DNA of 64,000 nt from NCBI GenBank assembly GCA_037976565.1, contig CP137669.1, forward strand, positions 41,690,912 through 41,754,911, given 5' to 3'. The notes below the pieces were generated by a model. That model was not told the origin of the DNA and ran no database searches. It was given only the letters and a program-made list of their open reading frames with translations. This DNA is from Mesocentrotus franciscanus. Lineage: Eukaryota > Echinodermata > Echinoidea > Camarodonta > Strongylocentrotidae. Below are positions 21,001 to 32,300 of this stretch, one piece after another (the first letter of the stretch is position 1; each line of letters begins with the position of its first letter). The position numbers and the translations under genes were made by a program.

Positions 21001-24000
21001 CTTGCTCCCTCTATATAGAAAACAATGCCAAAGCGGTGCCTATTGGTCCCACATGATCCTCTTTTTCTTATGTTAATTGAGAGCTGAGTTGATGAGATAA
21101 CCACCTGCCAGTGACCATGCTAATCCCTCTAATTCCTCCTGGCCAAACTAGTGCAGAGGGGCTTTAAGGAAACACTGAACATAACAAAACATGTCCAAAC
21201 ATGTCCAAACATGTCCAAATGAAGGTTAGCAGTTTTAAATGATGCTTGTTCAAGTAAATGAGATGAATTTGAAAACAGTTCAATGTTGTTTTTTATTTTT
21301 TTCAGTTCAGTTCAGTTTAGTTTCAGTTTATTTTCATATTTCACATGTTGTATATTAAATACATCATTACATTTGGCTTTTTTGCATTTTTTGCATTTTT
21401 TTTGGTATTTATACAAAGAGATTAATACATAAGACTAAGTTAAATAAAGGGAGAAATATGATGGAGCCTAAAGAGAAAGCAATGCTTGTAGGTCATAGGC
21501 TCCGGAAGTTATACAAATTAAATAGTCTTGTGTTTTTTAGATAACGTAATGGGATTAAATTGAAACTTATTCTGAGGAAAAGGTAAACATTGGTCATAAT
21601 TATACTTAGCAATACTTGTATTACATTTTCACTACCTGTATGCAATGGCAATACACATAGGAGCATATAGGAGATGTTATGGGTAGAAAAATTAAGTGTT
21701 GCCGCGCTGGCAAAGAAACTGGTTGGCAATGATGCCCACATCTTGGTATAATGAAACAAAACATGAATAAAACATTTTTGCGATATACTTTTATTTAAAG
21801 CTGTGTATGTTTGCCTGATGATAAGCTGTCACATCCACCCGCCGTAATTAATGCACTGAAACTCAACAGCAGGAGCGTGAAATGCATAACTCGTCGCTGC
21901 TAGGTCGGACAGACATTAACAACAAACAAAGCATGCACTCCGCACTCCGGCCATCGAAGCACAATAACATCCCAGCAGGTGAAGGCAACAGCCCGTCACC
22001 AGGCACAAGGCAACAACAACAACATAAAAAGGAATATTCAGTTTGGATATCGACAATATTTTTAAAAGAACATCCTGCTTCTTCTTCCAGTATAGCGTAA
22101 TTGCTTGCGCTTGAACGAATATAGTGAAGTTGATTCTGTGAATTCAATAAGGAGGTCATTCCAAAGCTTAGGGCCCGTAAACGTAATATTTTTTTGAGCA
22201 AACAAAGTTGGTGTAAGGAGAAGGTGAAAAAGGTTACTTTGGCGAGTGGAATAAGAATGGATTATATTATTTCATACGAAGAGTGCACAAGTTAAGGCCG
22301 GTAACTCATTTACAGATAATTGATACATAAACACTCCTACATTGCCCATATACACATCAGCAATTCAGAGAACTTTGTTATTAAAAAACAGTTGACTAGT
22401 ATGGGAAAGGAATCCTGAATGATTTATGTTTCTTATTGCCCGTTTTTTAATAATGAGAAGTTTTTCAAGTTGAGATTTGGTCCCGTTTCCCCAGGCAAGA
22501 ATGCCATAGTTCACGTAAGGTAAAATTAAGGTGTTATACAGAGATAACAAAATGTGGGTTGGGAACTTGTGTTTTTGTTTACTTAAAATACTTGTGTTTG
22601 TAGAAATCAGTTTGCACAAGTAGTTTACATGTATCTTCCATGATAAATCACTGTCAATGCAGATACCAAGAAATTTTGTGGATTTGACCTTGTTTAAATT
22701 TCGTATTGTCTATTAAAATATTACCGGTACCTGGTAGGGATTTTATACAAGTGCTAAACAGCATAAAGTGGGTTTTACTGACATTTAATGATAGTTTGTT
22801 TGCATTTATCCATGCTTGTACCAGCTTAAGTTCACTATTTACAGTCCTCATAGCTATTTTTAATTAATTTATCAGAACAACATGTTAACTGGGAACAATC
22901 TAAACCTCTGATTCATACACCCAAAATACAATTAAATACAGATCTCTAAAATAATTACATTGATCAATAAGAAACTTATTTTTGTAGCCTTTGTACAGTG
23001 CTTTAAACTTATTTTATTAGGATATGAACAGGAGTATATGTTCATCGATGAATAGTAGGCAAGTTATGATATATCCATTTATAATTAAGAAGAGAAAAAT
23101 GAACACTCTTGCAATTTCACTAATGAATGTACTTTTTTATTGCCATGATACCTGTGTATGAAAGTTTCCTCCATTTATGCATTTTTTAAATATTTTTTTT
23201 GGGGGGTACATGAATCATAGCTATTTAAATTGTTAAAATGTAGCACCAGTTTCGGGTTGTCAATATCGGTGAGGGGACATGGGGGTCCTGCTACATCACA
23301 CTCATTCAGAACATGCTCAAACGTCTGAATTTGACCACATGGACACAGGTCAGAGTCTTTGAGACCCCAGAGCTTCATGTTTGCTGCAAAGCGGCCTGAT
23401 CGTAGGTAGTTCAGCTGATGTATGAACTGTTACCCTCTGATATATTTCATATACCCCTAGGTGGTTTGGCTCTTTGCCAGCTGCTGTTCTTCCAGATGAA
23501 GTACATGGTGATGTATGGACTACCAAGGGTCCATGCCATGTTTGATCACATCAATGCTCCTCTTCCACCTGTCTGTACCCTAGGCATGTACTTATTCCAA
23601 GACTTCTGGAGGTATGTCTTCCAATAACTTGTGTCTTTCCTATGTAGGTTTATTTTCTTTTTTTCTTGAGAGATATATGCTCCATCCAGGTGTTAACTCA
23701 ACGTCCCCCAAACTAACTGAATACGTACAAAATTTAGCAGAGATATATATCATTTGCTCATGCTTCTACAAAGCTTTTAAACACTGTTAGTTTCCTTCAA
23801 ATGATGTTCCATTGTCTGCAGAACAATTGAAATTCTGGGTTAGGAGTGACTAATATGGATTAATGTCTTGCCAAAGAAAATAGTGCCGGGCTGGATGGAA
23901 CCTCAATATCTTGTACATGTATATTTTAATACAAAAAGAGGACTATGGGACTATATACATGTTTCAGTCAGGTTTCCATTTTGCTACCAAAACTGTACTT

Positions 24001-26415
24001 GAGTTTTAACATGTGGCAGATAATGACATACTTTAATCTATTTAATATTTCCATTTATATTCAGATACTTTGATAGGGGTCTACATTCATTAATTGTGAG
24101 GTAAGTTTGTATGTTTTAATGATAATAATATATGAGATTTGTAAGGCACCAAATGCACATGAAATTAAATGCTCAAGGCACATGAAGAAAAAATGAAATA
24201 AAATTTAAAAGGCCTCTGCATTACAAACAAAAGAACAGGAATGAGATAGAACAAACAAACATTAAAGAGAACAATTAATTATATGCCGAATGAACCAGAT
24301 ATGTTTTTTAATTATTTCTGAACACTTCAACTGATCTGCTTTTACCTGTGTGTTACGGACATAACACTTTTGTCCCAATTCTATGAAACCCTTATGGCTT
24401 TACTTTAACATGTTCAATGGGCTATGAAAAGCTCTTATCAGTCACCTTTGTTTGATTTATCACAATTTACCTCCAAAAAATTGAATCTGAAGTGCTAATG
24501 GTATGATTTAATAATGAAAGCTAAAAATTCTTGTCACATTTTACCCTAAAAGTGCTCCTTTTTTTCAAAGCAAATCATGCTCATTCAGTGAAGTAACCCA
24601 ACCCTATTGATATACCACTCAAACTAAAGGGACAAGTTGGTTGAGCTCTTTTCTTTGATACTATATTTGTCATGGTATTAGCCCAAACATTACTGGAAAC
24701 ATTGCTAATTTTCTGACGTGTGAACATTTTCTGTGAACTGCCCAATTGATAATTTCTGGTGATGAGGCTAGGAATATACTACTTGAGCTATGAGATGACT
24801 TATTCCAAAAGATTGTATTGTTTGTAAATTGTGAACTTACTTTCCTTTTTCAAACTTAATTCTAGATGTATTTACATCCCGCTTGGAGGCTCTAAAAGGG
24901 GTTTTGTATGGCAGATAATGGCCTCTATATGCTGCTTCTCGTTTGTGTGCTTCTGGCATGGTGCTGATGAACACCTTGTATACTGGGCTATCTTTAACTG
25001 TCTAGGACTCCAGATGGAAGTTCTAGTTGGTAAAATTGCACATTGGACAAGTCTAAATAGTTTACTGGTAAGCTGTATTTTCCCTGCAGAGTTAAGGTTT
25101 GTTGTGTGCATTGACTGGTATCAGAAGTATCTTGTGTATTTAGTTTTCTCCCCTGTGCTTGCTATATTTTGTTGACATTGTGATGTGTGCTGTGTGTAAT
25201 TTCATCAGGTTTCTAGGCCTACAGTAAAGGGATCAAGCCTCAATTTGAGAGAAAGCGAGAGAGAGAGAGAGAGAAAGAGAGGGGGTGTCTACATTTATCT
25301 ATGTTCTAATATTCATCTTGTAATGATATCTACAAATGTTATGTTATTCAATTCATTTTATATGTTTATCTTTCAGTTGAGGTACTTGTCTGGTGCAATG
25401 TATAGAAGATTGCTAGCTCTAATCCTCACTCCTAACTACATGTGTCTTGCTCTGTCCAACTTGATCTTCCTCTGTGGGATTGACATATCATACTCATATT
25501 ACAATAATCTCATATGGAATGGTGAGTATCCTGGTAATGAAATCTTTGTCATTCTCATTCAGCACTCTTTTTTGTTGGTGTCCTGCCTTATAATCTGTTT
25601 TCAATAATGTTTTTATATTAATATACCCTCATGGTACGCTACTGCCTCTGAAGGGAGAAGTGCTATCTTGAGCTTAATACCATACCACTATCAATACCCA
25701 TGATAGCATGTAGAACAATCCAAATGAAAACCTATTTCTGATTCACTGTGAGTGGAGATGAGTAGTACAACAACAAAATGTTTTAAATTATGCATAATTG
25801 CAGAACAAATAAATTATTTACTATGATGGTTACTATGATATGAGGAAAGTTGAGGGTTATCCCATTTGCATTTCCATAATATTGACGTTTGATGTTTTCT
25901 GAAGGCCTGTAGATTGTATATAAAAGATGCAGTGCACTTCATTTTTCTTTACTATCTTACTACCTTACTTTGTAGAGGTTTAGCTATCTGTATGCAAATG
26001 CAGATCTTATAATGTTGTAATTTTGTGAAGTATTTTGCAGTATGTTTTTTAATTCAGTTATAAAAATGCCAGCAGTATAATTTCAACTAAGACATTTTTG
26101 TGATGATTGCCTTTAGAACGTGTGGAAAATTTAAGATGTAAAATATAAAATGAATGTATCAGAATTTCTGTTGAAAAGGTCAGTGAGCATGAAGTACTCA
26201 TGTAGAATTTTTGTTAATAATGTTTAAAAAACATGTATGCATGAATATAGATGTAATTTGTTGGGATTTTTTTCTTCTTTTCTTTGGTAGGTTGGCCCAA
26301 TACTTGTCTTGCTACATTCTTTACATTCTATTGCACCATTCAACTCATCATGTCCATCAACAGCAAGTATGGCAAAGATTTTATGTGCAACAAGTTCTAT
26401 TACCACACATGGTAA
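17838..26415 (+). CDS. HHAT: Hedgehog acyltransferase (11 coding exons)
   Basis: Coding exons: 17838-18024, 18452-18519, 18952-19068, 19268-19462, 20032-20265, 20772-20943, 23461-23611, 24065-24100, 24866-25067, 25377-25521, 26291-26415. The frame is continuous, giving 543 aa (human HHAT 493). HHAT is an MBOAT-family membrane enzyme of the ER that attaches palmitate to the N-terminal cysteine of Hedgehog. Diagnostic stretches: DFEWTHW near residue 89, RYFDRGLHSLIVR (375-387, Asp378) and CIYIPLGGS followed by FWHGADEH (catalytic-type His418). The Asp-His spacing of 40 equals that of human D339/H379. Presence of this His argues against the inactive paralogue HHATL. About ten hydrophobic segments are visible. 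The start ATG lies four bases after an acceptor, so a 5' non-coding exon is expected. Intron 6 (2.5 kb) carries LINE fragments. The N-terminal tail of about 30 hydrophilic residues before the first helix is longer than in human. Confidence 0.93.
18452..18519 (+). CDS. HHAT: HHAT coding exon 2
   Basis: Acceptor ATACAG, donor AAG|GTATAG. Encodes EYKDVLYSFNFEEGWYIFW. Ends in phase 0. Confidence 0.85.
18952..19068 (+). CDS. HHAT: HHAT coding exon 3
   Basis: Acceptor GTGAAG, donor AAAG|GTAAAA, 39 codons. Contains DFEWTHW, matching human DFEWSFW. Confidence 0.87.
19268..19462 (+). CDS. HHAT: HHAT coding exon 4
   Basis: Acceptor CATGCAG, donor CCAG|GTATTT, 65 codons. Two to three hydrophobic helices. 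Confidence 0.87.
20032..20265 (+). CDS. HHAT: HHAT coding exon 5
   Basis: Acceptor TTTCTAG, donor ACAG|GTAACC, 78 codons. Contains YYLPLFFGGPVLTYDKF, equivalent to human YYPVLHNGPILSFSEF. Confidence 0.9.
20772..20943 (+). CDS. HHAT: HHAT coding exon 6
   Basis: Acceptor CATGCAG, donor GTGG|GTAAGT, ends in phase 1. Contains a membrane helix around FIETVLHFLYF. Confidence 0.87.
20974..21163. mobile_element. Possible small TTAA-flanked MITE in HHAT intron 6
   Basis: TTAA at 20970-20973 and 21164-21167 with weakly inverted ends (AGCCACACTGC and the complement of AGCCCCTCTGC). Short arms keep confidence low. Confidence 0.35.
21296..22890 (-). mobile_element. 5'-truncated non-LTR retrotransposon in HHAT intron 6
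   Basis: Reading on the minus strand from 22890: RT palm (VQAWINANKLSLNVSKTHFM, 22830-22750), thumb (SLYNTLILPYVNYGILAWGN, about 22540-22480; LLIIKKRAIRNI), then a C-terminal block LFAQKNITFTGPKLWNDLL in another frame (about 22205-22150), a stop, a 3' UTR of about 700 bp and a tail of CTGAA-type repeats at 21296-21330. This is the 3' half of a CR1/jockey-like LINE with frameshifts. It lies antisense to HHAT. Confidence 0.87.
23171..23415 (-). mobile_element. LINE ORF2 C-terminal fragment
   Basis: Minus-strand reading RSGRFAANMKLWGL then LCPCGQIQTFEHVLNECDVA is the Cys/His segment typically found at the C-terminus of non-LTR ORF2 proteins. Short and isolated, just upstream of HHAT exon 7. Confidence 0.7.
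23461..23611 (+). CDS. HHAT: HHAT coding exon 7
   Basis: Acceptor ACCCCTAG, donor GGAG|GTATGT, ends in phase 2. GGLALCQLLFFQMKYMVMYG matches human GGLALAQVLFFYVKYLVLFG. Confidence 0.9.
24065..24100 (+). CDS. HHAT: HHAT coding exon 8 (36-bp microexon)
   Basis: Acceptor ATATTCAG, donor TGAG|GTAAGT, phase 2 in and out. Encodes RYFDRGLHSLIV, the conserved Asp loop. Confidence 0.9.
24866..25067 (+). CDS. HHAT: HHAT coding exon 9
   Basis: Acceptor ATTCTAG, donor ACTG|GTAAGC. Contains the MBOAT His (FWHGADEH). Confidence 0.92.
25251..25281. repeat. (GA)n microsatellite in HHAT intron 9
   Basis: AGAGAGAGAGAGAGAGA followed by imperfect units. Confidence 0.85.
25377..25521 (+). CDS. HHAT: HHAT coding exon 10
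   Basis: Acceptor TTTCAG, donor AATG|GTGAGT, ends in phase 1. ALSNLIFLCGIDISYSYYN matches human ILSNLVFLGGNEVGKTYWN. Confidence 0.9.
26291..26415 (+). CDS. HHAT: HHAT coding exon 11 (terminal)
   Basis: Acceptor TTTGGTAG. Begins GWPN (human GWPW), ends YYHTW then TAA at 26413-26415. Confidence 0.87.
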
Positions 26416-26669
26416 GATAACTCTAAAACCCAACATTCAAATTTAAAGAGAAGGTTTAGTTCTGGGGAGAGGTGAAAAATGACTTGTGAGCTTTTTCATT
26501 AGTGTGGAAGAACATCAGAGAAGAAAATGTTCCCTGAAAACTGAAAGCATGGCTCATCAAATGCCCTCATATTTGAAATATGACATGTAACAGCATAAAG
26601 TTGTGGACCATATTTTTATGCCATATGTTTGCGTAGTCCTATATGCATATTTCTGGGTACAGTGCATTT

Positions 26670-26903
26670 GACTTTTACTAAGACAGGGTAAAATATTTTA
26701 TCATTTTGATGATTCCGAAACCTCGCCGTATACATCAATACTTAAGTGCTACAGGGTAAAATATTTTATCATTTTGATGATTCCGAAACCTTGCCGTATA
26801 CATCAATACTTAAGTGCTACATGATCACCCTTTTCCAATCGATTCTACAACGTTTCTTTCACAATGCAACCGCATGATCAGAACTCATCTTTATCTTCAA
26901 AGC
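26670..26903 (-). mobile_element. Partial copy of the 55367-55763 MITE family
   Basis: Compared with the reverse complement of 55367-55510, it shares TTATCATTTTGATGATTCC, CATCAATACTTA, ACAACGTTTCTTTCACAATG and GATCAGAACT, in order. It lacks the far end. Confidence 0.7.
26683..26818. repeat. 68-bp tandem duplication
   Basis: Two units starting ACAGGGTAAAATATTTTATC (26683 and 26751), differing at one or two bases, inside the MITE relic. Confidence 0.92.
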
Positions 26904-28597
26904 ATGTGTCTACTGTGAATTATTGCTCCAAGACTGCCAAGTTTTTAGAATGTAAGAAAATCCTCAATAGAGGAGAAGATTTCTGGCTGAAAAAAAGCCC
27001 AAATGATCAATAGATTATTCACATATTTAAAACAAGTATTTTCATTTATACATGTCTTTCATGAAGGGTTTACAAAGTGTGTTTTTTTATATGAAAATAT
27101 GTGTATCTTTAATTATTTGATGAGTAATTGTATTGCCCTGTTCATCAAGTCATGATAAGATGTTTTAATATGACAATCACTTGTTTCCATCATCAGTATT
27201 TGCGGAAAAACTTTACCAATGCCTTTAATGTTCAGAATTTGTACTTAACAGTTTGCCAAAAAAGATTTTTATGGCCATGACATTGCCTGAATCACAACAT
27301 TTTTCATTGAACAGCAATGTAATTATTTGTTAGCAACTCTCTTACTTTAAGGATTCATGAAATATTAGTGATTTATTGAAATTGAATTAACTCAGTGAAA
27401 TGAAATGCTTCTGTTGGATTTAAGATTCAGGATACAATATTATTTTATTTCTAGTACAGAAATTTGCTTTCCATTTGTGTTTCATGCAATATAAACATAA
27501 ACAAAACATGTTATTGTGCATTAAGATTCAGAGGGGTATTAACACTGTGTTTACAGTATGAGTACACACCCTTCTGACTCTCAGCATGTCATATAACAAG
27601 ACGTTATGAAAAGAATTCTGTGTCACATCACGAATGCATCTCATTCAGATATAGTGAACTGGAATAAATAAGTAACAACTCATGAGAAGAAGGAGAGAGA
27701 GAAAAACCAAATTATATAAACGGCAATAATTTTTGTTACTACTACTAAATTTCATATCTTACAGCAGTACTTTACTCTGTATGTGTTATTACGCGGTATT
27801 TTATTTTAAACATTGAAATAGTAGGATAATGATTGTGCATTCACAGTCAAACCATTCACCTTTAACCTTTTTATGTCAGAAGGTATACAACATTGCATGA
27901 GTGCAACTTTCATTCATAGATTACTGGACTCAACTCAAGCAGTGACTTAATGCCAAATCATATAGCGACATCAAAATTTGTCCGTTCATATCATATTGTA
28001 GATAAATATGTACAATATTTAAAGACAGTTTTATACGAATATGTGGTTATATTTCTTCCAAGTTAGATTACTTAATACATGTTTTCGATTTTAGATTCAT
28101 AGTGGAATTTGGATGTTGTACTTATTGTTAAGCCAGAGTTTGGGGAATGTAATTGTTCTTGGATCATACAGAAGCAACAATATAAAATAATTTTACCCAT
28201 CATCTTGAAGGCGAATGTTTAAAAAAATGCAATGGTTTATTTTGATGAGAAAAATGTTGAGATCAAACAAAGAGAACACATGAAAATCTGTGTTAGTAGG
28301 TTTATTATTAGCAATCATCATTTCAATGATCCCTATTGTCATCATCTCTGTCATGATATGAAATGAATTCAAAGCAGTGAATAAGATTTGTAATGTATTC
28401 CTATCTTTTGGAGATACATGTATTTGATATGTTTCAGTTCCAAAGTAAATCAACTACAAGTAATGCGATAATTCATTGAATTACAGGAAAAGATATCTAC
28501 AGAGAAAATGTATGCAACCATTATAACATTTCTTAGAACAGTGAGATAAAAGTACAGAGAAGATAATGCTTACAATGAACTACCTTCAATTGCTTTA
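26904..28597. other. Downstream of HHAT, no gene seen
   Basis: Probable 3' UTR and intergenic sequence. A canonical AATAAA occurs near 27664, but I cannot tell whether HHAT transcripts reach it. Confidence 0.45.
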
Positions 28598-28848
28598 GAT
28601 TACTGAAAATTCTAGCAGATAAATCCCTGTTAATTGTATCATATATATTTTATTGAGTTATAAAATCTGAAATTATCTGTTCCAAATCAATATATGTGTA
28701 CATATGTTAGAACTCTATTCTTGATTACTAGAAATTCTAGCAGATAAAATCCCTGTTATATCATTTATATTTTATTGAGTTATGAAATCTGAAATGATCT
28801 TTTCCAAATCAATATATGTGTACATATGTTATAATTCTATTCTTGAAT
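28598..28848. repeat. 125-bp tandem duplication
   Basis: GATTACT(G/A)(A/G)AAATTCTAGCAG begins both units (28598, 28723). Both end near CTATTCTTGA with a few substitutions and small deletions. Confidence 0.9.
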
Positions 28849-29062
28849 AAAAATACAAATTATTGCATTAGAAATTTGTTATTAATATTTTTTGTAATTT
28901 ACTACATATATTGATTACAACATAATAGTAGGTTTAAGGATTTGAAAAATATCTATTTATGAGCAAATAGTTCTTATATCTACATTTTTTTCCTTCACAT
29001 ATTCAGCTATATTATTGGCATACTGGTACTCTTCCAATAACTATCAATCACAAATTCTATCT

Positions 29063-29068
29063 TTTATT
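29063..29068 (-). terminator. Poly(A) signal candidate for the downstream GALM copy
   Basis: AATAAA on the minus strand about 250 bases after the stop codon. Confidence 0.35.
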
Positions 29069-29315
29069 TTATCCACAAACAGACCTGTTTATACCACTAT
29101 CAAATTCATTCCTTGGATGACATTTAAAGTTCATAGTTTTACCACATCCATTAAAAAAATAATAATGAAGGAGAAATATGCAACAACAAAACATCTTTAA
29201 TCATCATTGATTCTGAAAGTAAAGTTAGCAAAAATCAGAATCAGTTATGATTCCTCACGAATGTTGCATTGTTGCAAATACAGTCATCATACCTGCAGCA
29301 GGATGCTGTGTTCTT

Positions 29316-29393
29316 CTAGTTCCAAGAAAAGGCATATGTAGTCACATGTGTGTACGTGTCACCAGGCTGTAAGATGCAACTTGGAAAGTTGGG
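29316..29393 (-). CDS. GALM: Downstream GALM exon 7 (terminal)
   Basis: Acceptor ACTTCAG. Encodes PNFPSCILQPGDTYTH and AFSWN, then TAG. Too short for an open-frame scan; found by alignment to the sister gene. Confidence 0.85.
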   Translation of the reverse strand, partial: PNFPSCILQPGDTYTHVTTYAFSWN

Positions 29394-32300
29394 CTGAAGT
29401 TGGAAGATAATAGTTTATATTCTTAAATGCAAACACACACACCAGCAAGCGCGCACACGCACACACACACACATGTAGAGTTTACACAGATACACCAACA
29501 ACAAAAAATGAGTATGCATAGAAGACAAACAGATCGTGTATAAAGAGATGTCGATATGGATAGAACTGTGATGTGCCATGCAGCATATGAATATGAGACA
29601 GGAAAGATATGTGGTGAGAAAAATGGAGAAGAGGAGAGAAACACATGCAGTGAAATAGAATAAAGAACGACGGGAATATTTTGTATTATGATAAATAGGA
29701 AGTCATTTAACATAAAGGTGAGAAAGATGGAAGAAAAGTGGGAGAAATAAATTACTAAAACAGGAAAGAAATTTGTCATTTACTCATTTATTTATAAAGC
29801 ACTTGTGGAATGGAACACCCTGATCAGCACTGGTCAATGTTGATTTTTACAGAGGTCGATCCACACACATTAAAACAAGATGAAACAATACAATCACAGA
29901 TAAACGAAATATACACAACTAAAAATCAATGACCATGTAACATAAAAATCATGTTCAGAAAGCCAAAGAGAAATACATGCACATAGGAAATATATATAAT
30001 ATAAACATAAATAACTGTATACACACACACACCAATGACGTGAACGGAGATGGAATAAGAGAGAGAGAGAGAGAGAGAGGAGTAATGAAATTAAAAGTGA
30101 TGGAAACAAAACATTTTGTTTAATAAATGGGAGATCGATACTCATTTACGAGATGCAAAAATAATTTATCAACTGCTCTGAAAAAGAATCAAATGATGCA
30201 GGACACAACATAGACATGAATAAGTGACATAAGCATTGTCCATCCATCTTCCAACTCAATAAGGAGATGATCACTAACTAACCTGGTTCACTGCATTTGG
30301 ATAGAACTGAGATTCCAGACAAAGAGCACTGTGTTTAGGATAGATTGCGCCACACTTTCCCACAGTAGAATCATTCAGATAATTGGCAGTATAGAACTGA
30401 ATACCAGGCTTGGTCGTAGAGACCTCCATATTGCGACCACTCTCCTTGTGTGTGACGCTGTAAAGGAAAGATTATAAGAGTAATTTATGGTTAATAAAAG
30501 CATATAATAATATCTGCAGCTGTCATAGATTTGAACTAAATTACGATAAGAAGCTTTCGGTAACACCATGTGATATCCTTACGGAAAAGGCTATTGATGT
30601 ATTCTTTTCGTCAAAATAAAAGGAAAAATTAAGGGAAAGGAAAACAGAAAGCCTCCAATCGTAAATACTTACTCACCATGGAAACTTACAGAAAACATGT
30701 AATGTAGAACAGAATTGTGGACTTTTGATTCAAGCTTTTTACATTTGTCAACTAGCTGTAAAGCAGGGATGTCAGCTAACAGCACCCCCCATTTCGGCCC
30801 TACTGCAACTCTCTGCAAGTTTCAGGGTTTATCAGGGTTCTATAGGTTTTGTAAAATTCAGAACATAGAGGTTTAATATTGTTGGTTTCTCGAGCCAACC
30901 GATATACCTGGTGAAACTAAAAACAGAGTGATTAAAGAAGACCTTTTTCTTCCTGCCTGTCATTCTAATTCTCTCATTTTTCAATGTAACTCATCATATC
31001 CACCCCGTGCATAGCTCATCTATAGTGACTTACAGCTCTTTAAAGTTCCTTTCCCCAGCGCCGTAGCCAGAGTTTGATGTTTGGGGGGGCACATACATGT
31101 AATTGATCGACGTCCTGGGGAGGGGTCTATGAGGATGGGTGTGTGATCTTGAAATTTTTGGGGGCGTGCCCCCAAAAAAAAAAAAACCCTGGCTACGGGC
31201 CTGCCTTTCCCTTCGTATATTATGTTCATGACTTGTTAATGAATGTATTTGCTAATATTTTGTGTATTAAAAAAGGATAAATATTTGGTTAGAAAAGATG
31301 TCCAATGATTTCTTTCATCGTTCTCCTTCATCTCTCAGAGACAACAAAACATTCTTATCTGGATTTTATAAGAAAACTTATTGTATTTTACTTCTTTTAA
31401 TCTCCATCTGTCGTTTTACAATGGAATGAAAGATACTTTTGATTGATTATTATTTTCTATAAGAAGTTTCTTTCAAGAAACAAATGAGTTAATCAAGCTG
31501 GTATTATGATCGGTCTTACTCTATCTAAATTATATGGATTAGATTAGATTGGTTTGGGTTGGATTTGATTATTATTTTATTCTTATTTATTTTATTTTAT
31601 TTTATTTTATTGATTTCATTTCATTTGATTTCATTTGATCGACCTGTTTTGATTTGATTTGATTTGATTGATTTGTTTTACATAACATAAGAACATGTAA
31701 ATGATAAAATACATGATAACATGAACACATATTTTAGGAAGGATCGCCCTGCTCACTGAGCTGTGTCGTTACAGCACAGCTGTTCTACCCAGGAGAAAAT
31801 AAAATATATCATAAAAAAATAATTGATATATAAATACAACATATTAATCATTGTTCTTTCTATTTTAACAGAAAAGTTTGAAATAGGTATAACTGTTTTA
31901 CGTACATGACGCAAGGTTTTTCTGAAGATTTCACACAGAAGTTATGGTCATATCCTAATCCTGGTACCTCATTGATCTTATCCCCGAGTCTGAATGGACT
32001 TCGCAGATCAAACACTGTATCCTCAACCAAACTAATCTCACCTGATGTGAACGAAATAAAGAAATGGGATTGTAATAATAGAAAATGGGTAAAACAGTGA
32101 TTAGGTAAGTTGCAAATATTCTTGTTTAAATACATTTCAGTTTATGTAATAGACAGAGACAATAAAAGAAACATCTTAAACCGTTTTTTTTTTCGAGCGG
32201 AGTGTATACATGAGAATTTGTACCAAATCAAAACCTCCCAGTGACAATATAGTATACACCAAATTTCTAAATTCAACCCCTACATTACTTCTCACATTTT

